Source: Tolypeutes matacus
Taxonomy: Eukaryota > Chordata > Mammalia > Cingulata > Chlamyphoridae
Direction: 5' to 3'
Length of the DNA: 64,000 nt
Assembly: GCA_026826555.1 (NCBI GenBank)
Contig: JAKSZT010018048.1
Location: 237,617-301,616, forward strand
Within the stretch, counting starts at the first letter, position 1. Every line of letters starts with the position of its first letter. The notes under the pieces were generated by a model that was not told the DNA's origin, did not search any database, and was given only the letters and a program-made list of their open reading frames with translations. Positions 12,590 through 23,368 of this stretch are shown here, one piece after another. The translations under genes were made by a program, and so were the position numbers.

Positions 12590-12940
12590 GTTATTTTTTG
12601 CTGAACTGTGGCCCCACTGAAATTGTGCCTTAATCTTATTACTGGCTACTTTATGAAGAGAAAGCCTCCTGGAGGAGAAGCTGTAACTCAATAGAACCAA
12701 GAAGATAAAGGAAAATACACTTCCATGTTCATTGCCATGTGACAGCAAAGCTAAGAACCCAAGGATCATTGGCAGCCAATCCAGAATGCCACAGTATTCT
12801 GGGAGAAAGTACTACCTTACTCATATGTTGAATTTTTTTACTTCTCCTAGCATCAAAAACATGAGACAATAAATTTACATCCTTTAAGCCAACCCATTAT
12901 GTTACATTTGTTTTAGCAGCTTGGAAATTATAACAAAAGT
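12590..12940 (+). mobile_element. Old ERVL/MaLR-type solo LTR
   Basis: The 3' part has the usual sequence order of such LTRs: agacaataaatttacatcct (polyadenylation region), then tttaagccaacccatt and tttgttttagcagc. The 5' part is diverged. There is no internal sequence. It ends shortly before a second LTR of another family. Confidence 0.6.
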
Positions 12941-12972
12941 ATTAAATATTAAAGGAACATGATATACATGAC

Positions 12973-13644
12973 TGTAGCAGTTTGATATTGTTTATGAGTT
13001 CCAAAAGTTCATACTGGATTCAAATAGATATTGGATTGTGTTTGTAAACTGTTCTGTTCCTCTAGCCATATTTGAATGTATTAAATTCAGAGGTTTCACT
13101 TTTACATGATTAAATTATGATTAGGGCTTTGATTGGGCCACATCAGTAGGATGTGGGACCAAGGGGTTGGGGACTCACAGAGAGAACTACAGGGCAGAGG
13201 AGAAAGTTGTGGTTTTTGATGTTGGATCCCCAGGAAGTAAATACACAGAAGAAGAACACAGAGGAATAGAGATAGCTCCATAGACACCTCAGAGGCCCCA
13301 GGAAGAAAGAGAGTCTGATAATATATAGCTGACCTTGTGGAGACAACAGAGCAGCTGAGACTGGGAAGATATGAGCCCTGGGGAGAAAGACAAGCCTTAT
13401 GCTAATCTACAGCTGAGAAAGGAAGGAGCTGGGGCCTTGTAGCCTTAGGAGGAGGAGGAAGGATGAAACCTTGCAGAGATGAGCAGCCATCTTGCTCCAA
13501 CATGGGGCAACAGACTTCAGTGAGAGAAATAATTTACACTTTATGGCCTTGTTACTGTAAGCTTCTATCCCAAATAAATACCCTTTATAAAAACCAACCA
13601 ATATCTGGTATTTTGCATTAGCACCCCTTTAACTGGCTAATACA
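12973..13644 (+). mobile_element. Solo LTR, 672 bp, TG...CA ends
   Basis: Starts tgtagcagtttgatattg and ends ggctaataca, fitting TG...CA LTR ends. It has a polyadenylation signal in ccaaataaataccctttata, which is also present in the same place in the LTR at 22,768-23,368, so the two belong to related ERVL/MaLR-type families. No internal proviral sequence lies beside it, hence a solo LTR. A matching 5-bp target duplication was not found (atgac against gtaaa). Confidence 0.7.
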
Positions 13645-15677
13645 GTAAAAAGTAAAGTTAAAGTAAAAAATCCACATAATGTGGCACATTCCCAGACAAT
13701 ATTAAAACTGTAATATTTCATCACAAAAAGCTAATCATGAGGACAAATCATTTATGGCAAACCTTTAGTTTTACTTCCCTCATTCCACAAATATAGTAAC
13801 AGACAACATAATTTTAAAGTCACATACCACCGTCATATCTTTCATATTAATTTTATTTTAAATTGTTTTACATACATATAAATCAGTTTTATCAGTATTA
13901 TCATAATCCACTCTTTACTTGCCTCTTGAAAGTGCATTTAAAATACAATTTTGTTTTTAGACAACCAATCCTTGCCCTACCATGTCCTCCCTCCAGCAAT
14001 ACAACAGTATTTCTTCTTTATCTACTTGCCTTTTTACCTCCATTCTGATTGGAAGTCTTCTCATTCTATCTATCCTTTATAGCTGATCTGCATTTTTCTG
14101 TTAGATATTAAGTATGTCTTTTATTTTTAATGTTTCCCATAGATATAATGACACAACTCTAAAGATATAGACTAATATAAAAATTTAAATATGTAAGTCC
14201 TTCAATTCTTGAAAATTTTCACCAATTATTTCTTTAAACATAATTTCTTTACCATACTGTTCATTCTTTTACACATGACTAAAATGTTTTATATACACAA
14301 ATACATGTATATAATTTTATAAATGCATATAAAATGAACATATTTTAAAGAAATAGTTTTACTGATATGCATAATTTTAGCGATGTGCTCACACATTTTA
14401 TAAAACAGTGTTCATGTCTGAAAAACTTTTCACAAAATATCAGGAATTTTGTAGAATTAATCAAATAAAATTTCAGTAATTAACTGCTTCTATAGATATA
14501 TCTGGTTTGGGGGGCATACAACTAACAATTTTCTTTAAGAAAAAAGGAAAAATTAAAATAAATAAATTTATATATTCAAGTCAAAAAATGTTGACAAAAT
14601 TTTTTTTAAAAATTAACCTAAGGAAAATAAGAAGGATAAAGAAAAAAGAGAATGTATTCACAACCTAAGATAAGGAGAAATATTAAGACAGGTAGGGGTT
14701 AGTTTGAAGGTTTCAATAAAATATAAAAAATAGCAGGAGCACAATAGCTAATAAACAAAGAGATAAATACACTGCTGGAAATGTAAGGAGTGAAAGAGAA
14801 ACACAAAATATTATAATAAATTTGAATACTTAAAAATTTTAAAGAAAACTAAAAACTAACATTTAAATCACAAAGTGGAAGAAAACTGATTTTTTTGAAA
14901 TGTGAATTTTCTGAAAATATTTAAAATTATTTATTTAATAAAGACCAGGAAAACAAAGAACAAAATAGAATCTTACTCTGAACTAACAAAAACAATAATT
15001 TATACTGAGTTGCAAAGATGAAGGCAAAATTTCCATATAAAATATTTAAGGAGTCATATCCAGCTGCAAATTCTGAATAACATTGTGATGTTAGGTAAGT
15101 TAGAAACACCCATATTATAAACTTGGCAATGTAATTTATCTTAAAATAGGACAATGAGAAAATGCAATACTATTAGATGATAAAATATGATTATTTTATT
15201 AAAACAAAATAAAACTTCTAATTAAATATGACTTAAGGAGATTCATCAATACTTACTCAGATAAACATGTCTTCTCCATCAGCCAAGAGAAAACAAAGAA
15301 GTCTTTGGTTTCATATGAGGAGAGATCCTGTTCTAAATCTGCAATTTAAAACGTACTCACTAATAAAATCCATAGTTAAGCCAGTGTCTCAAGTCACAAA
15401 CTTTAAATGTAGGCAAAACAATTAAAAACACATAACTCAGAACCAGAGTGACTTGGTTTATAACCTGTTTCTTCCACTGAAGTGTATAATCCTAGGAAAC
15501 TTCAACTCATCAGCGTCTCCTATATTTGAAAGGGGAGAAAAATAATGATAGATGTATGAATTAATATATATAATTAATATTTACATGAATATATATCACC
15601 TCTAAGATACCATTTTCAATATTGCTGGAGTAAGGCTTAATTTGTAAGCTAAATTAGAAGGATTTTACTAAATTAAG
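13645..15677. other. Unassigned AT-rich sequence
   Basis: Strongly AT-rich, with no gene and no repeat family that I can name. Confidence 0.5.
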
Positions 15678-15688
15678 AGAAGAGAGAG
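15678..15688 (+). repeat. Target-site duplication, left, of the FDX1 retrocopy
   Basis: agaagagagag occurs here and again at 19,109-19,119, right after an A-rich tail. Confidence 0.8.
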
Positions 15689-16125
15689 CTAAGGCCGCGA
15701 CAAGGGGGCTGCCTGGCTCCTACAAGTCTTCTCCACACCACCAGCCAGGGGCTGCTCCTTGCCAGACCAGGCAGGGAAGTCCACGGAATCCTGGAGACAC
15801 AGAGGCAGGGCGGAAGCACAAGGGCAGGCCGACGGCTGAGCATTTCGGCGCCGGCGCAGAGCAGCTCAGAAGATAAAATAAGTCCACTTTATAAACCATA
15901 GTGGTGAAACATTAACGACCAAAGGAAAAGTTGGTGACTCTATGCTAGATGTTGTGGTTCAAAATAAACTAGATATTGATAGTTTTGGTACATGTGAAGG
16001 AACCTTAGTCTGTTCTGACACCTCATCTTTAAAGAGCACATGTATGAGAAGTTACAAGCAATCAGTGATGAGGAAAACGACATTCTTGATGTGGCCTGTG
16101 GACTAACAGACAAATCACGTCTGGG

Positions 16126-16140
16126 CTAACAAATCTTTTT
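16126..16140 (+). repeat. Target-site duplication ctaacaaatcttttt, left copy
   Basis: 15 bp, repeated exactly at 16,765-16,779. FDX1 sequence continues after the right copy (gacaaagtctttggg). Confidence 0.9.
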
Positions 16141-16764
16141 ATTTTTTTTTTTAATTTATTTTTATTTATTTTTATTTTTTTTATTTTTCTTTTTTTCTTT
16201 TTTTTTTTTTATTATGGGTAAAAATCAAAATCCTCACAATACATACAAACATTTGCAAAATGATATATAAATATATGTGCATATATGTGTATTTGCTTAC
16301 AAAAATGTTATTTATATATATATATGTATACACATATATTTTAAGAGGTGCTTAGATTACCTAAAATATTACATGGAACCCACTGGGATTCCCATGTTGC
16401 CCACCTCCCACCCACCATATCCATGGGATATAAGCCCTCTCTCACTTGGAGTTGGAGTGGACATCACCATCCCAGTCGCCTCTGGATTGGGGGAAGAACT
16501 ATGGACTAGAGTGGACTTGATGGTATTCTTTTGCTCCATATGGTGATTCATGCAATGCAAGAAATTATAACAATGAGGTGGAGCCAGTGGCCACTTGACA
16601 GTTTTTGGGTAAGGAGGGGATGAGCAGTTGAAATACAGGGGCTTCTTTGGGAGTTGGAGGTTGTCCTGAGTACTGTTGTGGCAATGGATGTAGGCCATTT
16701 TAAATCAGCACACACCACTCAGAACTGAGTGGGAGAGAGTGTGGTCTACAGTGTGAACTGTGGT
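16141..16764 (-). mobile_element. L1 3'-end insertion with 5' inversion, inside the FDX1 pseudogene
   Basis: From left to right: a T-rich run (the poly(A) tail on the minus strand), the last ~210 bp of the L1 3' UTR in antisense, then at about 16,412-16,425 a switch to ~340 bp of the adjoining 3' UTR in sense orientation. The sense half aligns with 50,100-50,450. This order, within one 15-bp target duplication, is the structure of an L1 inserted with a 5' inversion (twin priming). The 3' tail is a longer subfamily form shared with 44,083-44,346. Confidence 0.88.
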
Positions 16765-16779
16765 CTAACAAATCTTTTT
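16765..16779 (+). repeat. Target-site duplication ctaacaaatcttttt, right copy
   Basis: Exact second copy of the 15-bp string at 16,126-16,140. It ends the nested element. Confidence 0.9.
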
Positions 16780-18020
16780 GACAAAGTCTTTGGGCAATAT
16801 GACTGTTCAAAAACCTGATGCAGTGGCTGATGCCAGACAGTCCATTGGTATGGGCATGAACTCCTAAGCTAGAATATATAGGGATCATTTCATGAAATTT
16901 TACCTATTTTTATGATTATTTCTTGATGTAAATAAATGAGACCATGGATGAATGGATTTATTGTTATAAGTGGCATTAATATTTTAATTTACCTTGTATA
17001 ACTACTGAATTTGTAGTACTGAAAGTATGCAATCTTTATTTTGGTTAAATTATAAAAATGTCAACCAAATGTTAGAAGATAGTTAATATGATAAAAGCTA
17101 ACATATTTTATCTTCCATTTATGACAGCAGCAAAATGTTTTCATATAAATTTTGTCTGCTTACCTATAAGGTAGATTTAAAAGTATCCTTGTTTGATCTA
17201 TTGAGGATGGAATCTGAAATGGTTTGTCTAGGGCCATACAACTAATTAGAAGATCTGGTACTAGAACCAACATCTTGTCACTACAAGTTAAACATTCATA
17301 CTGACGCTGTAAAAAGTATGAATATCTTTCTTAGAGCAGTAATTAAATGTGAATGTGAAGGACAAATTATTTAATTGCTCAGTGAACAATTTCAAAGACA
17401 ATTATTAACCTTATAAAGAAATATTTCAAAATTTGATTCATTGAGAAAGAAAGTCCAACCATAGACATTACAACACTGTAAAAGAAGTTTGATTTTTTTC
17501 TGACAATACTGAAGGAATAAGCTAAACTGTAGGTATCTTTATTCTTTCCTTTTCTAACCAGGATAGTGAATTTTTGTAATCTTTTAAAAGATAGTGGTGA
17601 ATGGTCCATCTCTGTCTGTAGCAGAATGGAAATCTTATGAATTAGGTTTTCTCTGACTTGAGCCAGAAAGGAAATGACCAGGCTGCTGCATTAACAAGTC
17701 CAGGTGCCTCCATTCCCTTAAATAAGGCTGAAGTTGCATAGCAGTATGCATCAGTCCCAGAAGTGAGGGAATGGTTTTGGGTACCACAAATTAACAATTA
17801 CAAATGGAAAATATTTATATTATTATTTTTACTGAAAATAAATGTGTACAAGTTGATAAATATGTAGACATTTTGCTTTATGGAAGTATACTAAAACTAG
17901 GCCTAATTGTGAGAAAGATCAGCACAAATAGTGAAAAAATGTGAAATGTAAGGCAACTGAATTAGCTTCAAGTACTTCATGCAGTGTGATCATTTTTACA
18001 AATACTTTTCGCATATATTT

Positions 18021-18037
18021 GGCATAGGCAGTGTTTT
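18021..18037 (+). repeat. Target-site duplication ggcataggcagtgtttt, left copy
   Basis: 17 bp, repeated exactly at 18,682-18,698 around the second L1 insertion in the FDX1 retrocopy. Confidence 0.9.
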
Positions 18038-18681
18038 TTTTTCCTATGGGTTTTATTTTTATTTTTTAAAAATATTTTTAAAGATGCTTAGATTACATAA
18101 ATGTTACACAAAAATTATAGGTATTCCCATGTTCCTCACCTCCCACACCTCCCACACCCTCCCACATAAGCACCTTTCATTAGTGTGGCACATCACATCC
18201 TGGGGCTTTGCCACTAAGCATGTATCATAGTTCACATTGTAGACCACACTCTCTCCCACACAGTTCTGCATGGTATATGCTGACGTAAAATGCCCTATAT
18301 CTGTCATTGTAATGTCACTCAGGATAATTCCCAAGTCCCAAAAAAGCCCCTGTATTACAACTACTTTTCTCTCTCTCTACCTCCAAAGCATCCAGTGGCC
18401 ACTGGCTCCACATCAATGTTGTAATTTCTTCCATTGTTTGCCTCACAATATGTCTACAACAGAATACCAGTAAGTCCACTCTAGTCCATAGCTCTTCCTC
18501 CCAATCCTGAGGAATCTGGGATGGTTATGTCCACTCCAACTCCAAGTAAGAGAGGGATTATATCACATGGATACAATGGATGGGATTATCCTGCCTGCAT
18601 CTGCAGACTGTTCCATTCCCTGGGATGGTCTTGTCCATTATCATCTCCCCACCATGTAATGGTTAGTACTCTGGACTTTGA
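18038..18681 (-). mobile_element. L1 3' UTR insertion, antisense, inside the FDX1 pseudogene 3' UTR
   Basis: A T-rich start, then the reverse complement of the terminal ~640 bp of the long L1 3' UTR without inversion. On the minus strand it carries a G-rich run (18,134-18,164: several GGG groups) about 100 bp before the 3' end. Its plus strand continues the antisense frame seen in other copies (MDTMDGIILPASADCS). It is flanked by exact 17-bp duplications. Confidence 0.9.
18134..18164 (-). other. G-rich, G-quadruplex-like motif in the L1 3' UTR
   Basis: On the minus strand this reads as four GGG or GG groups separated by GT/GTGT spacers (starts gtgggagggtgtgggagg). The equivalent place in the L1 at 50,520-50,550 is also G-rich. 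Folding is inferred from the pattern only. Confidence 0.55.
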
Positions 18682-18698
18682 GGCATAGGCAGTGTTTT
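18682..18698 (+). repeat. Target-site duplication ggcataggcagtgtttt, right copy
   Basis: Exact second copy of the 17-bp string at 18,021-18,037. Confidence 0.9.
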
Positions 18699-19108
18699 AT
18701 GCCCATTGGGAAATACAGAGCTGAACAAGACAATACCCTCAGGCAGTTCATCATAATCATCAAAAATTAGAACACATACAAATAATTTGCTTCAACTAAA
18801 ATGACCAATTTGACAAATAAGAATTCTTTTAAAACAATTAATATGTAAATCATGATTAGGAAGAACTTCAGACTTCTAATGTTCATTAGGTATTTAATAA
18901 TTGTTGTGTGCCTTCTATGTGTAGAGAGTTTCAAAATAACGTGTTCTCTTAAGGAGCTTGAATATTCTCTCTATATTCTTGCATGGATTACCTAAACTTT
19001 CCTTCCCAGAGTTACATGGTTTTAGATTTTAAATTATAAAAGCTCAAATTAATGAAGTTGGATTGCATTACTTAAATAAAACCTATTAAAATTAAAAAAT
19101 TAAAAAAA

Positions 19109-19119
19109 AGAAGAGAGAG
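19109..19119 (+). repeat. Target-site duplication, right, of the FDX1 retrocopy
   Basis: agaagagagag follows directly after the A-rich end of the retrocopy and matches 15,678-15,688. Confidence 0.8.
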
Positions 19120-19429
19120 TAGAATGAGGTCTGAAGGTGAGGTGGTTAGTCATAAAAGTGCCAGCAGTGCAAACAGACAAACCATATCATGTTACACTAT
19201 ATGCTATTACTTTCACTATAGGTATCTTTGATGTTCCTTGTTAGTTTTTAATTTTGATTTTGATGGTTGGTGATAGAAATTCTAATAGATTTCTGATGTT
19301 TCTTAAACTTCCACTTACTATTACATATATGCTTTATTTTATATTATATAAAATCTTCTGTGGAAATAAACATACACATGTGTGTATTGCCTTTATAAAT
19401 GGACCAATTCTTGGTATTTCATTGTCATT
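19120..19429. other. Unassigned spacer
   Basis: About 300 bp between the FDX1 retrocopy and the next L1. Nothing recognised. Confidence 0.5.
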
Positions 19430-22359
19430 TAAAGGAAGCGGTAGTATGTGGGGCAATCGGGGCAATGTAGGGGTGCACACACTGGCCCTAAAAGCATGGC
19501 CAGCTAGGGGGTGATCGGGCTGGCACTGGAGTGCTTAGCCAAACACCAGGGAAGAGGGGACCCATAAAATGATCCAGGGCATTAGGGGGGACATAGCCAG
19601 AGCTGGAAGTTTGAGAGGGTGAGAGGGAGTACTGTTTTTTTTTTCTTCTCCCTTTCATCACCTAGTTACCTGTGGAGAGGTGGGCCATGGGGTGATTGAT
19701 TGGTGGGCATGGATGACTGATGCAGCCTACTCAGAACACTGTAAGCTGAGAGAGAGGAATTGCTCTTTTTGGTTTTGATTTTGTATTAGTTTTTGTTGCT
19801 ATTCTTTTTTTGTTTGTTTAAACATGGGCAATTCTAAAATTTTAGAATAAGTGCAACTGAGTGTCAAAGGAGAAATTTAATGCAAAGACAAGCAAAAATA
19901 AAACCCTAGGCAAGAAAGAGAAACTGATCAACAGAATAAACCCATCTGTTTAGGTGCATAGACATCAGCAAAAAATTACAAACCATACTAAGAAATAAAA
20001 CCTATGGCTCAGTCAAATGTACAACCTAAAACTTAGGAGGAGAAACAGAATGTGGAATATGAAAAAGAGAACAAAATATATAAAAACTTATAAGATGCAG
20101 CAACGGTAGTTCTAGGAGGGAAATTTTTGGCCCTATAGACCTATATTAAAAAGAAGAAAGAGCTCAAATGAAAGAACAGCAAATTAATACGAAAGCAAGC
20201 AGTAAGAAGGAAATTACAAATATTCGAGCAGAACTAAAAAAAATTGAGAATAAAAACACAAGAGAATTCAGAAAACAAAAGGCTGTTTTTTAGAAGACTA
20301 ATAAAATTGACAAATTCTTAGCTGGACTAAGAAAGAAAAATAAGACAGAAGATGCAAATAAAATCAGAAAAGAAACTGGGGTTTCCACGACTGACCCCAT
20401 AGAAATAAAGAGTGTCATATGAGGATACGATGAGAATTGTATTCCAACACGTGGACATTTAGATAAAATGGTCAAATTTTTAGAAACACATAAGCAACCT
20501 ACACTTTTGAAAGACGAAATACACATCAACAGGCCAATCATAAGTAATGTGATTGAATCAGTCATCAAAAACTTCCAACCAAGAAAAGCCCTGGACTCTA
20601 TGACTTCACAAATGAATTCTACCAATCACTCCAAAAAGAATTAACACCTATACTCCTCATACTCTTCCAAAAAAATGGAAGAGGAGGGAATATTCTTAAC
20701 TCATTCTATGATGCTACCATCACCCTAATACTAAATTTACACAAAGATGCTATAAGAAAAGAAAATTACAGACCAATATTTGTAATTAACTTAGATGCAA
20801 AAATCCACAACAAAATACTTGTGAACCAAAACCAACAGCACATCAAATTAATTATACACCATGAACAAGTGGGTTTTATCCAAGGTGTGGAAGGATGGTT
20901 CAACATAAGCAAATCAATTAATTTAATGCACCAAATTAACAGATAAAAGGAAAAAATTTACATGATCATTTTTATTAATGAAGAAAAGGCATCAAAGGAA
21001 ATTCAGTATCCTTTCTTGATAAAAACCCTTTGAAATACAGAAGGAGAAGGAAACTCATTCCACATGATAAAACATATATAAAAAACCCACAGCTAACATC
21101 TTAACACAAATTCTATAAGCTTTTCGTCTAAGATCTGGAGAACAAGATAAAGATGACCATTGTCACCACTCTTATTCAAAGTTGTGTTAGAAGTTCCTGC
21201 TAGGGCACTTAGGCAAGGAAAAGAAATAAAAGGCATCCAAATTGGAAAGGGAGAAGAAGAATTTTCATTAATTGCAAATGACATGATCCTATATATAGAA
21301 AGTCCTGAAAAATCTACAAGAAAGCTACTAGAGATGTTAAATGAGTTCTGTAAAGTCACAAGATATAACATCAACACAGAAAAACCAGGAGTGTTTCTTT
21401 ACACTAATAATGAGCAATCTGAGGAGGAAATAAAAATATTCCATTTACAATAGCAACTAAAAGAATAAAATATTTAGGAATAAATATAACTAAAGTTGTA
21501 AAGGACCTGTATACAGAAAACTACACAACATTGCTAAAAGAAATCAAAGAAAAACTAAATAAATGGGTGGATATTCAGTATTCATGGATTGGAAGACTAA
21601 ATATCATAAAGCTGCCATTTTTTTACCAAAATTGATTCACAGAGTCAACATAATCACCCAAAATGTACAACAACATAATTTACAGAAATGGAAAAGCCTA
21701 TTACCAAAATTATTTGGAAAAGTGAGGGGTCCCAAATGACCAAAAACATCTTGAAAAGGAAAAACACATTTGGAGGACTCACACTACTTGACTTTGAAGC
21801 ATACTACAAAACCCCAATCATCAGAATATCATGGTATTTGCTAAAGGTTAGACATTGTTAAATTGACCAGTGTAACTAAATTGAGAGTTCAGAAACAGAC
21901 CTACCAATTGATGCTCAACAAGGTTGCCAGTTACACTCAACTGTGACAGAATGACTTCTTCAACAAATAGTGCTGGGAGAACTGGTTATGCATGTCCAAA
22001 ATAATGAAAGAGGCTTCCTGTCTCATGTCCTGTATAAAAATTAACTCAAGATGTACTTCAATGAAATTTTATTAAATAAAAGACAACCTTCTCAATGGGA
22101 GAACATTTTTGGAAACCACATATGTGGTAAGGGTCACATATCCAGCATATATAAAGAAATCCTACAACTTAATAATAAAAAGAAAAACAACCCATTTTTG
22201 AAATGGCCAAAGAACATGATCACTTTACCAAAGAGGAAATATAGATGGCTAAAAAACACACGAAAAGATGGCCAGCATCACTAGCTATTGAGAAATGGAT
22301 ATCAAATCTATGATGAGATATCATTTCACACCTACTAGATTGGCTTCTCTTTAAAAGGC

Positions 22360-22375
22360 GGGGGGGGGGGGGGGG
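22360..22375 (+). repeat. Run of 16 G
   Basis: An uninterrupted G run directly at the head of the SINE, where other copies have only a few G. Probably unstable in replication and in sequencing. Confidence 0.9.
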
Positions 22376-22565
22376 AGCAGATTTGGCTCAAGTGATTAAG
22401 CTCCTATCTACCACAAGGGAGGTCCGGGGTTCAGTTCCCATTCCTCCTGGAGAAGACAAGCAAGACAGCAAGCTGGTGTGATGGTGAGCATGGGGAGCTG
22501 ATGCAACACGATGATGCAACAAGGAGACACAACAAAGGGTGGGGGGATAAATAAATAAATTAAGT
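22376..22565 (+). mobile_element. tRNA-derived SINE, sense
   Basis: The tRNA-like head has a box A around tggctcaagtgattaagc and a box B in ggttcagttccc. It is followed by a tRNA-unrelated body (agacaagcaagacagcaag) and a tail of ataaataaataaatt. Same family as 43,476-43,661. It is inserted in ORF2 of L1 copy B. Confidence 0.82.
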
Positions 22566-22767
22566 TAATCTTTTTTTAAAATCAGAAAATTACAAGTGTT
22601 AGATAACATGTGGGGAAATAAGAGAACCCATTCACTGCTGTTGGAAATGTAGAGGGTGCAGCCGCACCGTGGACAATTTGGTGGTTCCTCAGGAAGCTAA
22701 GTATAGAAATGCCATATGATCAGGCAATTCCACTACTAGGTCTATAGCCAGAAGAATTGAAAGTAGG

Positions 22768-23368
22768 TGTCCTGGTTTTTCTTTTGTGGACCCCCCCAAA
22801 ATTGTGCTGTTAAGCTAACCCATTCCGGTACCAGTAAACTCAATGTAGATGGGAACGTTTGATTAGATTCAGTTAAGGGACTTTAACTAAATCACATTTT
22901 ATTATATTGCTTTAAGGTTTTTGGTTGTACTACATCAGTGAGGCATAACACAGGTTAGGTCTCTGTCATCTTGCTGGATCTTATTTAAACTGAGAACACA
23001 CAAACAGAAAGAGGACATGAAGGAAGAATGCTGCCATTTGACCATGCTTTGTGAAAGAGAGGACTCCAGGTTCACTTATATCTGCAAAAATACAAAGAAG
23101 CCCAGAGAGACTGAGAGTGTAGCCAAAGTTCATACAGACAGTTCTAGCAGAGAAGGCAGAGAGAGACTGGCAGTCCCTCCATCTTGTCTTGCTATGTGGC
23201 AGGACCCCAGGTTCTTCTAGAAGCTGACCCTTGTGAGTAAGTATCTCTCATGATGCCTTGAATTGTACATTATTTCAGTCTCACAACTGCAAGCTTTTAC
23301 CCCAAATAAATCCCCTTTATAAAGAACAAGCCATGTTTTACTGTAGCCTGTGGTGAATTAAGACAACA
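22768..23368 (+). mobile_element. Solo LTR, 601 bp, inserted in L1 copy B
   Basis: Starts tgtcctggttttt and ends agacaaca, giving TG...CA ends. It contains ccaaataaatcccctttata, the same polyadenylation context as the LTR at 12,973-13,644. L1 ORF2 sequence is continuous on both sides (gaattgaaagtag and gaaatgaagagatatatgc). The target duplication is not exact. Confidence 0.75.

Larger units (their letters stand above)
15689..19108 (+). pseudogene. FDX1: FDX1 (adrenodoxin) processed pseudogene with two nested L1 insertions
   Basis: FDX1 is the mitochondrial 2Fe-2S ferredoxin that passes electrons from ferredoxin reductase to steroidogenic P450s. The GC-richer start (15,690-15,870) corresponds to the transit peptide and ends with SSSEDKI. 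Later pieces read [21 protein letters not shown] in shifted frames (15,900-15,960), then [20 protein letters not shown] and LTDKSRLG (16,040-16,125). After the nested L1 come [18 protein letters not shown] and the stop at 16,865-16,867. Frameshifts, stops and loss of part of the Cys-rich cluster loop show that it is dead. Exons are joined without introns, a long 3' UTR follows, and an A-rich tail near 19,085-19,108 plus the 11-bp duplication mark L1-driven retroposition. Without the nested L1s it is about 2.1 kb. Confidence 0.9.

Noticed and set aside
15689..16867. Functional FDX1 gene
   Set aside because: No introns, frameshifts, an L1 inside the coding part, and a flanking target duplication: a processed pseudogene.
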